Assembly: GCA_947485745.1 (NCBI GenBank)
Contig: CANKQY010000007.1
Span: forward strand, 1 to 50,620
DNA length: 50,620 bases
Source: Bacteroidota bacterium
Lineage (GTDB): Bacteria; Bacteroidota; Bacteroidia; UKL13-3
Direction: 5' to 3'
This document shows, one piece after another, positions 42,898 to 49,918 of the stretch. Under the pieces are notes generated by a model, which saw only the letters and a program-made list of their open reading frames with translations, was not told where the DNA came from and ran no database searches. Position 1 is the stretch's first letter, and each line of letters starts with the position of its first letter. The translations under genes were made by a program, and so were the position numbers.

Positions 42898-43170
42898 TTA
42901 CTTGATTTTAGCTTGTAAGCCTGATCCAGCTTTAAATTTAACAACCTTTTTTGCCGGAATGTTAATTTCTTTACCTGTTTGAGGGTTACGGCCTTTTCTT
43001 GCTGCACGCTTAGTTACAGAAAAAGTACCAAATCCTACTAGGATAACTTTGTCGCCTTTTTTCAAAGCAGATTGAGTTGAACTCATGAATGCATCTAAAC
43101 CAGCTTGAGCTTGCACTTTAGTTACTCCGGCAGCTTTTGCCATTGCATCGATTAAATCTTGTTTGTTCAT
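42898..43170 (-). CDS. hup: HU family DNA-binding protein
   Basis: Nucleoid-associated protein that bends DNA as a dimer. The 90 residues from the ATG at 43170 show the standard MNKQDLIDAMAKAAGV start, VGFGTFSVTKRAARKGRNPQTGK (the beta arm and its proline-containing tip region) and KVVKFKAGSGLQ. The frame stays open 20 codons upstream, but its promoter lies there, which supports the internal ATG. A consensus promoter (43201-43230) implies high expression. Confidence 0.96.
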   Translation of the reverse strand: MNKQDLIDAMAKAAGVTKVQAQAGLDAFMSSTQSALKKGDKVILVGFGTFSVTKRAARKGRNPQTGKEINIPAKKVVKFKAGSGLQAKIK

Positions 43171-43200
43171 TTGAATTAAATAATTATAGGTTTTACATAA

Positions 43201-43230
43201 CAAACTTAACAAACAGATTTGAAATGTCAA
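43201..43230 (-). promoter_or_regulatory. HU promoter
   Basis: On the minus strand: TTG (43228-43230), exactly 19 bases, TAAGTTTG (43201-43208), a full consensus match. The start site is near 43194, leaving a leader of about 24 bases before the ATG at 43170 and excluding the upstream in-frame codons. Confidence 0.78.
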
Positions 43231-43313
43231 GCAATTTCAGCACTCAATGCAAAAAAAAAGCATTTTTTTATTTCACACTTTTTCAACAAAAAGCCTGATT
43301 TTGCTGATTTTGT

Positions 43314-43844
43314 CTATTTTAGGTTTAAGTTAAATAGCTTGTAAGCCTTTTTTAACAGGGCTTTGCCGCCTTCATGTGGAATATCTATCTGGGCTTTTGC
43401 GAGAGAAAAAAACACCTCCCTTTTGGCCCTTAATTCTATAATTTTCGACAAAATTTCTTCTTCAGAGAGCCCTAAAAACATCGGTCGAGGCATTTTTGAT
43501 GCCTTTATTCGGCTCAAAAGAAAATTATTAGAAGCATTTAAGTATAGGCTAGCGCCATGCAAATTGATTTGCTTCATGTTATCTTCAAATGCAATTGTTC
43601 CACCTCCACAGGCTATAATAACGCGATTTATTATAAACGTTTTCTCCAGTGCAGCTTTTTCTAAATTTCTAAAATACATTTCTCCTTCATGTGCAAAAAT
43701 AGTTGCAATACTATTTCCTGCCATCTCCTCAACTAATATATCTAAGTCAATAAATGCCCAGCCTAAGTATTTAGCTAATTGTTTTCCTTCTGTGCTTTTA
43801 CCAGAGCCAGGCATTCCTATTAAATAAATTCTTTCTGTAATCAA
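43314..43844 (-). CDS. aroK: Shikimate kinase
   Basis: Aromatic amino acid pathway kinase, phosphorylating shikimate at the 3-hydroxyl. The 176-residue P-loop protein has Walker A GMPGSGKST and the substrate Asp in FIDLDILVEE. The R-containing segment EGEMYFRNLEKAAL and the ACGGGT loop for shikimate follow, with a lid region (SKMPRPMFLG). The start is a TTG ten bases after the previous stop; the first in-frame ATG lies inside the P-loop and would destroy the fold. It is co-transcribed with the BT_3928-type gene. Confidence 0.93.
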   Translation of the reverse strand: MITERIYLIGMPGSGKSTEGKQLAKYLGWAFIDLDILVEEMAGNSIATIFAHEGEMYFRNLEKAALEKTFIINRVIIACGGGTIAFEDNMKQINLHGASLYLNASNNFLLSRIKASKMPRPMFLGLSEEEILSKIIELRAKREVFFSLAKAQIDIPHEGGKALLKKAYKLFNLNLK

Positions 43845-43854
43845 TGAGCAGGGC

Positions 43855-44970
43855 TTATTTCATATATTTTTTAACAATCTCGTAGCTTGGCAAATTATAA
43901 GAGCTCCATTTTTTTACGATGGTATTTTTTTTCATGAGCATGAGTCCTGGGTTCGACCTAACCATAGATTTCAATGGAATAGCATCCATATTGTAATAAG
44001 TAAAAGGCAATTTATTTTCTGTTGCATATTTGCTTGCATCTTCCAGGTTGGTTGAGGTGAGCGCCCAAAACTCATAGTTATTTTTCTTCCATGCTTCAGC
44101 TAGGATTGCAATAGACTTAATGGTTCCATTTCTACTATCAGCAATTTTGGTTTGAACCAACACTAATTTATAAGTATCATTTACAAACAAGCTATCGGTA
44201 TATTCTATGCCAGCACCATCAAATATTTTAAAATCATGAATGGGTGGTTTAAATCCTTCTTTAATTAATTTGTCTTTTCTGTCAACAAAATTATAGGCAT
44301 CTAAATCCTCAGGTAGATTGTTTGCATTGAACTCAAAATTTTGTCCGCCTTTTTCATAAATAAATACCATTTCTACAACATCTTTTTCTGCATCTGGCGG
44401 AACAATAGTTAATGCCTGAATATTATTACCAATTTTATAAGGGAGAAAATCTTTTACCGGTAAAAACATATAGGTGTAAAAGGTGAAAAAGCAAGATACC
44501 AAGAAAGCAACAGATAAGGCAATATTAACAATTGCCTTATTAAATAGTGGTTGAATGTATTTGTTGCCAAAGAAAACAAACAGGATCAAAACAAGTAATA
44601 CCAAATCTTTTATAAAGCTGGTGAATGGGTTGAGCTTAATGGCATCGCCAAAGCAGCCGCAATCAGTAACCTTATGCGTAATTGCGCTGTAACCCGTTAG
44701 TAAGGTGAAAAAAGTTATTAATAATAATAGCATCCACGAATTAAGCTTGTTATAGATTCCTAAAAGTAACGCAACGCCACTCACAATCTCGAAAATGCAA
44801 ATGGCCATGCTTAATGCAACTGCATAGCCATCCAAAAATTGTACCTGAAAAATTTCAAAATACTCTATCAGCTTATAACTAAAACCTAAAGTATCATTTG
44901 CTTTTATTAACCCAGAAATAATAAATAGCACTCCTACAAGAGTTCTACTAATTTGCGTGATCCACTTCAT
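43855..44970 (-). CDS. BT_3928-type membrane protein (DoxX-like)
   Basis: A 371-residue protein. The N-terminal DoxX-like four-helix membrane part covers about 1-140 (RTLVGVLFIISGLIKANDTLGFSYKLIEYFEIFQ, with the GCFGD segment after the third helix). A fifth helix lies near 147-170, and then comes a soluble domain of about 200 residues with a thioredoxin-fold flavour (SIAILAEAWKKNNYEFWALT, LPFTYYNMD). The pairing with DUF1599 and folP/tpiA-type genes is a known Bacteroidota neighbourhood. The function is not established; DoxX relatives in sulfur/redox metabolism suggest a membrane redox role. Its stop lies 10 bases before the aroK start codon. Confidence 0.84.
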   Translation of the reverse strand: MKWITQISRTLVGVLFIISGLIKANDTLGFSYKLIEYFEIFQVQFLDGYAVALSMAICIFEIVSGVALLLGIYNKLNSWMLLLLITFFTLLTGYSAITHKVTDCGCFGDAIKLNPFTSFIKDLVLLVLILFVFFGNKYIQPLFNKAIVNIALSVAFLVSCFFTFYTYMFLPVKDFLPYKIGNNIQALTIVPPDAEKDVVEMVFIYEKGGQNFEFNANNLPEDLDAYNFVDRKDKLIKEGFKPPIHDFKIFDGAGIEYTDSLFVNDTYKLVLVQTKIADSRNGTIKSIAILAEAWKKNNYEFWALTSTNLEDASKYATENKLPFTYYNMDAIPLKSMVRSNPGLMLMKKNTIVKKWSSYNLPSYEIVKKYMK

Positions 44971-44987
44971 ATTAAATGATTTATTTT

Positions 44988-45539
44988 TTAACTTGTTTTT
45001 TCTTTTGTATTCATTTGTATCAGGGCAAAAACGGAGTAATTAATCATATCCATTAAATTACTTTCTACTCCTTCACTTGCTATGGTTTTGCCTTCATTGC
45101 TTAAAATTTGGTGCATTCGGTTAACACGCATCAATAACATATCAGTAAATGTGCTTACCAACATACTTCTCCAAATTTCACCATAGTCGTGGTTTTTTTG
45201 CAGCATGAGGTTTTTTGTTTCAACAACTTTTTTCTCATACAATTCAACCAAATCCTTTTCGGCTAAATTTTTACCTTCCTCATCTTTGGTGAGTTGAATG
45301 AGTGCCATAATGCAATAATTAATAATACCCATCCATTCAGATTCTACTCCTTCTGCTATCATTTGGGTGCCTTTTTCTTCAAGGGTTCTAATTCGAGTGG
45401 CTTTAATGAAAATTTGGTCGATAATGCTAGAAACTCTCATGATGCGCCAACTTGGGCCATAATCATGGTTTTTCTTTTCAAAAATGCTTTTGCACTTTGA
45501 AATAATTTCGTCGTATTGGATTGTAGTTTGATTAATCAA
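44988..45539 (-). CDS. DUF1599 protein with an internal duplication
   Basis: Conserved Bacteroidota protein of unknown function made of two clear copies of one module. The first is KKNHDYGPSWRIMRVSSIID to EGVESEWMGIINYCIMALIQL and the second QKNHDYGEIWRSMLVSTFTD to EGVESNLMDMINYSVFALIQM. Each carries NHDYG-x2-WR and GVES motifs. The 183-residue form begins with TTG at 45539. The frame is open to an ATG at 45599, but the consensus promoter (45567-45595) would start transcription downstream of that ATG, so TTG is preferred. The all-helical modules with conserved D/E recall nucleotide-pyrophosphohydrolase folds, which is speculation. Confidence 0.75.
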   Translation of the reverse strand: MINQTTIQYDEIISKCKSIFEKKNHDYGPSWRIMRVSSIIDQIFIKATRIRTLEEKGTQMIAEGVESEWMGIINYCIMALIQLTKDEEGKNLAEKDLVELYEKKVVETKNLMLQKNHDYGEIWRSMLVSTFTDMLLMRVNRMHQILSNEGKTIASEGVESNLMDMINYSVFALIQMNTKEKTS

Positions 45540-45566
45540 GGCGATTGTATTTAATTTGTTCTGCCA

Positions 45567-45595
45567 CAAAAATAAGCGAGGAGATACAATTGCAA
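45567..45595 (-). promoter_or_regulatory. DUF1599/BT_3928/aroK promoter
   Basis: On the minus strand: TTG (45593-45595), 18 bases, TATTTTTG (45567-45574), a full consensus match. It overlaps the folP start codon region (TTG 45590) of the opposite strand, so transcription of the two genes may interfere. Confidence 0.68.
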
Positions 45596-46435
45596 ACATT
45601 ATTAACTAAAATTTCACTAAATTGTAAAGGAAGCCTTATTTCATTGCTTGAACCAAAGGTAATGGGAATCCTAAATATTACTCCTGATAGTTTTTTTGAC
45701 CAAAGCAGAATGGGTTCTACCATTCATCTCTTAGAAAAAGCCAATCAAATGCTTCAAGACGGTGCCACCTTTTTAGATATTGGTGGCCAATCTACTCGAC
45801 CAGGTGCGGAAACAGTTGGTGTTGATATTGAGTTAAATCGGGTAATTCCAGCTATTAAGGCAATTATAGAACAATTTCCTACAGCAATATTGTCTATTGA
45901 TACCTTCTATTCAGAGGTGGCTAGGCAAGCCGTTTTGGAGGGTGCTTCTATAGTAAATGATGTATCTACAGGGGATGACGACCCCAAAATGTTTTCAGTA
46001 ATAGCTGAATTAAACGTTCCTTATATCATTATGCACAAAAAGGGTAAGCCAAAGAACATGCAGGATGCCCCAATTTACCATGATATTGTGTTAGAAGTTG
46101 CAAATTACTTTTCTAAAAAACTCGCTGAATTGAATGCTCTCGGGGTGAAGGATATTATTTTAGATCCTGGATTTGGTTTTGGAAAAACCTTAGAACATAA
46201 CTACCAATTATTGAATCAATTAGATAGTTTAAAGCTACTAGAATGGCCAATCCTAGTGGGTATTTCTCGCAAGCAAATGGTTCAAAAGGTTATTGGTGCA
46301 GAGGCAGCAGATGCATTAAATGGTAGCACTGCTTTGCACATGGTTGCACTATTAAAAGGGGCCAAAATTTTACGCGTGCATGATGTAAAAGAAGCCATGG
46401 ATTGTGTGAAAATTTATAAGGCCTTAACTATCTAA
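45590..46435 (+). CDS. folP: Dihydropteroate synthase
   Basis: Folate pathway enzyme joining p-aminobenzoate to hydroxymethyl-dihydropterin pyrophosphate; target of sulfonamides. The 281 residues show VMGILNITPDSFFD, the QSTRPGAE loop, ILSIDTFYSEVARQAV, IVNDVSTG, PYIIMHKKG, and DPGFGFGKTLEHNYQLL with ISRKQM near the end. There is no ATG in a suitable place. The TTG at 45590 has GAGGAG seven bases upstream and starts just before the expected N-terminal strand; an earlier in-frame TTG at 45545 has no such site. It diverges from DUF1599. Confidence 0.93.
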   Translation: MQTLLTKISLNCKGSLISLLEPKVMGILNITPDSFFDQSRMGSTIHLLEKANQMLQDGATFLDIGGQSTRPGAETVGVDIELNRVIPAIKAIIEQFPTAILSIDTFYSEVARQAVLEGASIVNDVSTGDDDPKMFSVIAELNVPYIIMHKKGKPKNMQDAPIYHDIVLEVANYFSKKLAELNALGVKDIILDPGFGFGKTLEHNYQLLNQLDSLKLLEWPILVGISRKQMVQKVIGAEAADALNGSTALHMVALLKGAKILRVHDVKEAMDCVKIYKALTI

Positions 46436-46507
46436 CTATCAGTTAATATTGCTGAAAAAGTTAAAAATAAATTGGCATTTTTGGAATAAAAAAGCTAAAA
46501 TCGTAAA

Positions 46508-47332
46508 ATGTTCGATAGTCAATTTGAATTCCTTTCCTACAAAATTACACCAGTAATCGTTATTGATTTATTGTTGGTGTTGTTTTTGTGTTTTCAATTA
46601 TTCAAACTTTTAAAAGGAAGTTTAGCCTTTAATATCTTGATTGGTTTAATTACCATTTATATGTTTTGGTTAGTGGTACGATATTTTGAAATGCCATTAA
46701 TGTCAGGGGTTTTGGGCGAATTTGCCAAAGTAGGAATTATAGCTGTTTTGATTGTTTTTCAACAAGAAATAAGGAAATTTTTGCTGGTAATAGGCAATAG
46801 TTCTTTGTTAGGTGAAAATAAAAAATGGTGGAATATTTTTCCTTGGAAATGGAAGATTCAAGAAAGTTTTCATACGCCATTTGATGAAATTTTGGAGGCT
46901 TGTAGAGATTTAGCAGCCCAAAAATCGGGTGCCATCATTGTATTTCCAATTACTTCGGAAATGAAATTTATTGCTGCAAGCGGGGAGGCTTTAGATTCAA
47001 TTATCTCAAGGAGGTTGTTATTATCTATTTTCAATAAAACCAGTCCATTGCATGATGGAGCAGTAATCATTTCTGGTGGAAAAATAAAGGCAGCTAATTG
47101 TGTGTTGCCTTTGAGCGAAAATCCTCAAATTATTAATAAATATGGCCTGCGACACTTATCTGGAATTGGCATAACTGAACAAACTGACGCAGTTTGTTTG
47201 GTGGTAAGTGAGGAAAAAGGAACCATTAGTTTTATTAAAGAAGGGAAAATAGAGGAAGGACTATTGGCCGAAGAAATAATAGACAAGCTCAACGCCCTTT
47301 TTTCAAAGGAAATGGTCACAATTGGAGAATAG
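46508..47332 (+). CDS. cdaA: Diadenylate cyclase CdaA-like, with variant RHL motif
   Basis: Membrane enzyme that makes cyclic di-AMP from two ATP. The 274 residues have three membrane helices (about 12-35, 40-58, 70-88). The DAC domain is complete in outline: GAIIVFP, SGEALDSIISRRLLLSIFNKTSPLHDGAVII with DGA at 183-185, CVLPLSENP, and VSEEKGTISF. The substrate-binding motif normally RHR is RHL here (R215-H216-L217, in YGLRHLSGIGITE). This residue change is seen directly and might alter activity. It ends at the same base junction where convergent yajQ ends. Confidence 0.9.
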   Translation: MFDSQFEFLSYKITPVIVIDLLLVLFLCFQLFKLLKGSLAFNILIGLITIYMFWLVVRYFEMPLMSGVLGEFAKVGIIAVLIVFQQEIRKFLLVIGNSSLLGENKKWWNIFPWKWKIQESFHTPFDEILEACRDLAAQKSGAIIVFPITSEMKFIAASGEALDSIISRRLLLSIFNKTSPLHDGAVIISGGKIKAANCVLPLSENPQIINKYGLRHLSGIGITEQTDAVCLVVSEEKGTISFIKEGKIEEGLLAEEIIDKLNALFSKEMVTIGE

Positions 47333-47824
47333 TTAGCTCCTGAAATTATCAAATTGCAAAGGCACCTCAAAATCTTGTTGTCTCAATTCGGCCATTAATT
47401 CTTGTAAATCATCAATTTTCTTCCCTGAAACTCTTACCTGGTCCTCATGAATAGCAGGCTGTAACTTTGAATTGAACCCTTTGATATGAGAAACTATTTT
47501 CTTAGCTGTTTCTTTGTCTAAACCTTCCTTGATTTTTATGTCTTGTAATACCAATCTGCCGCTGGGTCTGGGTTCAGAGCTTAAATCCAGTATCCTTACA
47601 TCTAAATCTTGTTTGCTAAATTTCCCTAGAATGATATCAATGAGCGTTTGCATAGCCATTTCTTGCTTTGCCTCAAGCTTTATTAATTTCCCTTTTTTAT
47701 CAAATTCAATTGAGCACAATTCATCTTTTAAATCATATCGGTTTATGAGTTCTTTTTTTGCAGTATTTACAGCATTATCAACCCTTTGAAGGTCGGTTTT
47801 GCTAACTATATCTATACTTGCCAT
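47333..47824 (-). CDS. YajQ family nucleotide-binding protein
   Basis: A 163-residue cytoplasmic protein. In some bacteria YajQ binds cyclic di-GMP and acts with transcription factors. Family pieces visible are SKTDLQRVDNAVNTAKKEL at the start, YDLKDELCSIEFDKKGKLI, DVRILDLSSEPRPSGRL, KEGLDKETAKKIVSHIK, and the terminal VRVSGKKIDDLQELMAELR then DFEVPLQFDNFR. Whether this one binds any nucleotide is unknown. It is convergent with cdaA, the two stop codons being adjacent with no gap. Confidence 0.92.
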   Translation of the reverse strand: MASIDIVSKTDLQRVDNAVNTAKKELINRYDLKDELCSIEFDKKGKLIKLEAKQEMAMQTLIDIILGKFSKQDLDVRILDLSSEPRPSGRLVLQDIKIKEGLDKETAKKIVSHIKGFNSKLQPAIHEDQVRVSGKKIDDLQELMAELRQQDFEVPLQFDNFRS

Positions 47825-47921
47825 ATTTTTAAGTAAAAATTAATTTTAAATTTGAAATACAATACTTAAATTGCCTAGCAAATATATAAATCTTAATGAA
47901 CAGATTTATGCAAAATATAAG

Positions 47922-48725
47922 ATGATTAATAAAAATAGCTACAACCTACTTTTTGTTTCCCTACTTGGGCTAGTATTAATTTTGGGATCATGCAAAGAAA
48001 CTGAAACTACTGCTCCAGATAGCACTGTTAATGTTTGGGATACGGTAACAAATTTTCAAGGTATTGTTAATCCTTCCAATTCTGGTACGCTTACCTTCAA
48101 AATGAATTATGCATACAAGGGAGCTGCACTAGAATTAGGCTCAAAATATTATACCAATGCGGCGGCTGATACATTTACCATCAAAGAATTGAGACATTAT
48201 TTGAGTAATATTATCCTGCACAAACCCAATGGGGATCAAGTTAATTTAAAAAATTACAACTTATTAGATGCAAGTATTGCAGGCTCTCAAACATTCACCA
48301 TTCAAAATGTTCCTGCAGGTAATTATACGGGCATTTCCTTTCTGTTGGCTGTTGATAGTTTTGCCAATCACAACGGACTTCAAGAAGGGGCTTTGGATCC
48401 ATCTTGGGGTATGTTTTGGACTTGGAGTACTGGGTACATATTTTATCGAATTAACGGAGCCACCACAAAAGGTAAAAATTATTCCTTTGATTTAGGTGGT
48501 GATGGAAATCAGCCCAGTATTAACCTTGATTTGAAAATGTATAAAGTAAAATCTAATAAAGCAACTTTTAATATGCTAATGGAGGTTAATGAAATGTTTC
48601 AAAGTCCAGAAAATTATAGTTTTGAAGTGGATGGGTATACTATACACAGTGAAACCGAACCCTCTGCCAAAAAGTTTGCGAAAAACATGGCCGATATGGT
48701 TAGTATTAATACCATAACTCCCTAA
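47922..48725 (+). CDS. mbnP: MbnP family copper-site protein (lipoprotein)
   Basis: A 267-residue member of the MbnP family, whose methanotroph relative binds copper after its partner MbnH oxidises one Trp to kynurenine. The lipobox is LGSC (C24). The mature beta-sandwich has TIKELRHYLSNIILHKPNG, a family strand near 90-100, and VPAGNYTGISFLLAVDSFANHNG. Then comes the Trp-rich stretch WGMFWTWSTGYIF, with W162, W166 and W168, likely near the site. The His residues H92, H100 and H150 are candidate ligands. The ATG at 47922 starts a clean lipoprotein signal. It is followed nine bases later by mbnH. No methanobactin genes are in the window. Confidence 0.82.
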   Translation: MINKNSYNLLFVSLLGLVLILGSCKETETTAPDSTVNVWDTVTNFQGIVNPSNSGTLTFKMNYAYKGAALELGSKYYTNAAADTFTIKELRHYLSNIILHKPNGDQVNLKNYNLLDASIAGSQTFTIQNVPAGNYTGISFLLAVDSFANHNGLQEGALDPSWGMFWTWSTGYIFYRINGATTKGKNYSFDLGGDGNQPSINLDLKMYKVKSNKATFNMLMEVNEMFQSPENYSFEVDGYTIHSETEPSAKKFAKNMADMVSINTITP

Positions 48726-48734
48726 AAATTTAAT

Positions 48735-49823
48735 ATGAAGAAGATTGCTATTGTTATAAGTTTTGTATTTTCATTATTGGCTTCTTGTAAAAAAGATCCT
48801 GTAGTTGGAGATATTTATGCTTATGACCCAGCACCATATCAGCTCAATTTACCAACCAATCTAGGATGGTCAACTTTTCCTATTCCAGAAACGAATCCCC
48901 TAACTAATGCGGGAGTAGCATTAGGAAAAAAATTATTTTTTGATCCAATTTTATCTGCCAATAATACCCAGAGTTGTGCAACTTGTCACCAGCCAGCTTA
49001 TTCTTTTGCTGATCCCAATAAATACAGTATTGGTATAACCGGACAAGTTGGTAACAGAGGCGCTATGCCTCTTTTTAATCTCGCTTGGACTGATAAGTAC
49101 AACCTAACTAATCATAGATATTTTTGGGATGGCGGAGCCAATGATTTAGAAAGGCAAGCTCTTGGACCAATTTTGAACCCAATTGAAATGGCCAATAAAA
49201 GCCTTTTTGATGTTGTTGCAAGACTTCAGAATAATGCTGAATATCCTGGTTTGTTTCGCAAAGCTTTCGGTTCAGACAGTATTACCTCAGTTAAATTGGC
49301 TCGCGCGCTTGCCCAATTTGAAAGAACATTGATAAGTGCTAATTCAAATTTCGACAAAGCTGAACGTCGCCAACGACTAAGAACACCGAGTGAGATTAAT
49401 GGAATGGCGATTTTTGGGTCTGAAAAGGGCGATTGCTTTCATTGTCATGGAAATTTAAGTTCTCCTTTTTTTACAGATTATGGGTTTCATAATAATGGTT
49501 TAAGTGAAGTGCAGCAAGACAGTGGTTTGTATCTTATAACGGGAAAGCCAGAAGACATTGGTAGGATGAAAACCCCGTCATTGCGAAATTTGTCTTTTAC
49601 CGCTCCATACATGCATGATGGGCGCTTTAATACACTCATGGAGGTAGTTGAATTTTACAATTCTGGAACTAAAAATTCTCCTACGGTTGATCCAATGATT
49701 AGCAAAAGTTTTGATCATGGCGGTTTGAACCTAACCCCTCAAGAAAAATTGGATTTGGTAGCTTTTCTACTGTCACTGAATGATTCCGCTTTTGTTAATG
49801 ATACGAGATATAGAACGCCTTAA
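48735..49823 (+). CDS. mbnH: MbnH/MauG-like diheme cytochrome c peroxidase family protein
   Basis: A 362-residue diheme c-type cytochrome. It has a lipobox (LLASC, C18), heme motifs CATCH at 81-85 and CFHCH at 234-238, and the peroxidase-family TAPYMHDGRFNTL segment after the second heme. In MbnH such hemes form a high-valent state that oxidises a tryptophan of MbnP. Position directly after mbnP makes that role likely here. It could instead be a plain cytochrome c peroxidase; the pairing favours MbnH. It is anchored outside the cytoplasm like its partner. Confidence 0.83.
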   Translation: MKKIAIVISFVFSLLASCKKDPVVGDIYAYDPAPYQLNLPTNLGWSTFPIPETNPLTNAGVALGKKLFFDPILSANNTQSCATCHQPAYSFADPNKYSIGITGQVGNRGAMPLFNLAWTDKYNLTNHRYFWDGGANDLERQALGPILNPIEMANKSLFDVVARLQNNAEYPGLFRKAFGSDSITSVKLARALAQFERTLISANSNFDKAERRQRLRTPSEINGMAIFGSEKGDCFHCHGNLSSPFFTDYGFHNNGLSEVQQDSGLYLITGKPEDIGRMKTPSLRNLSFTAPYMHDGRFNTLMEVVEFYNSGTKNSPTVDPMISKSFDHGGLNLTPQEKLDLVAFLLSLNDSAFVNDTRYRTP

Positions 49824-49825
49824 TT

Positions 49826-49856
49826 TTGTTTTTTTTAACCAAATTTCCTATTCTTG
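49826..49856 (+). promoter_or_regulatory. Candidate promoter of the GEVED protein gene
   Basis: TTG (49826-49828, in TTTTG), 20-base spacer, TATTCTTG (49849-49856), one mismatch from TAnnTTTG. It would give a leader of about 55 bases. Confidence 0.45.
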
Positions 49857-49918
49857 ATTGCTAATTTCAAAAATTTAGACCACATATTGATTGAAAAAAT
49901 AGATAAATTATTAATAAA

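Noticed and set aside
45540-45599. Upstream ATG start (45599) for the DUF1599 gene
   Set aside because: A consensus promoter within these bases would start transcription after that ATG, and the start would overlap folP coding sequence.
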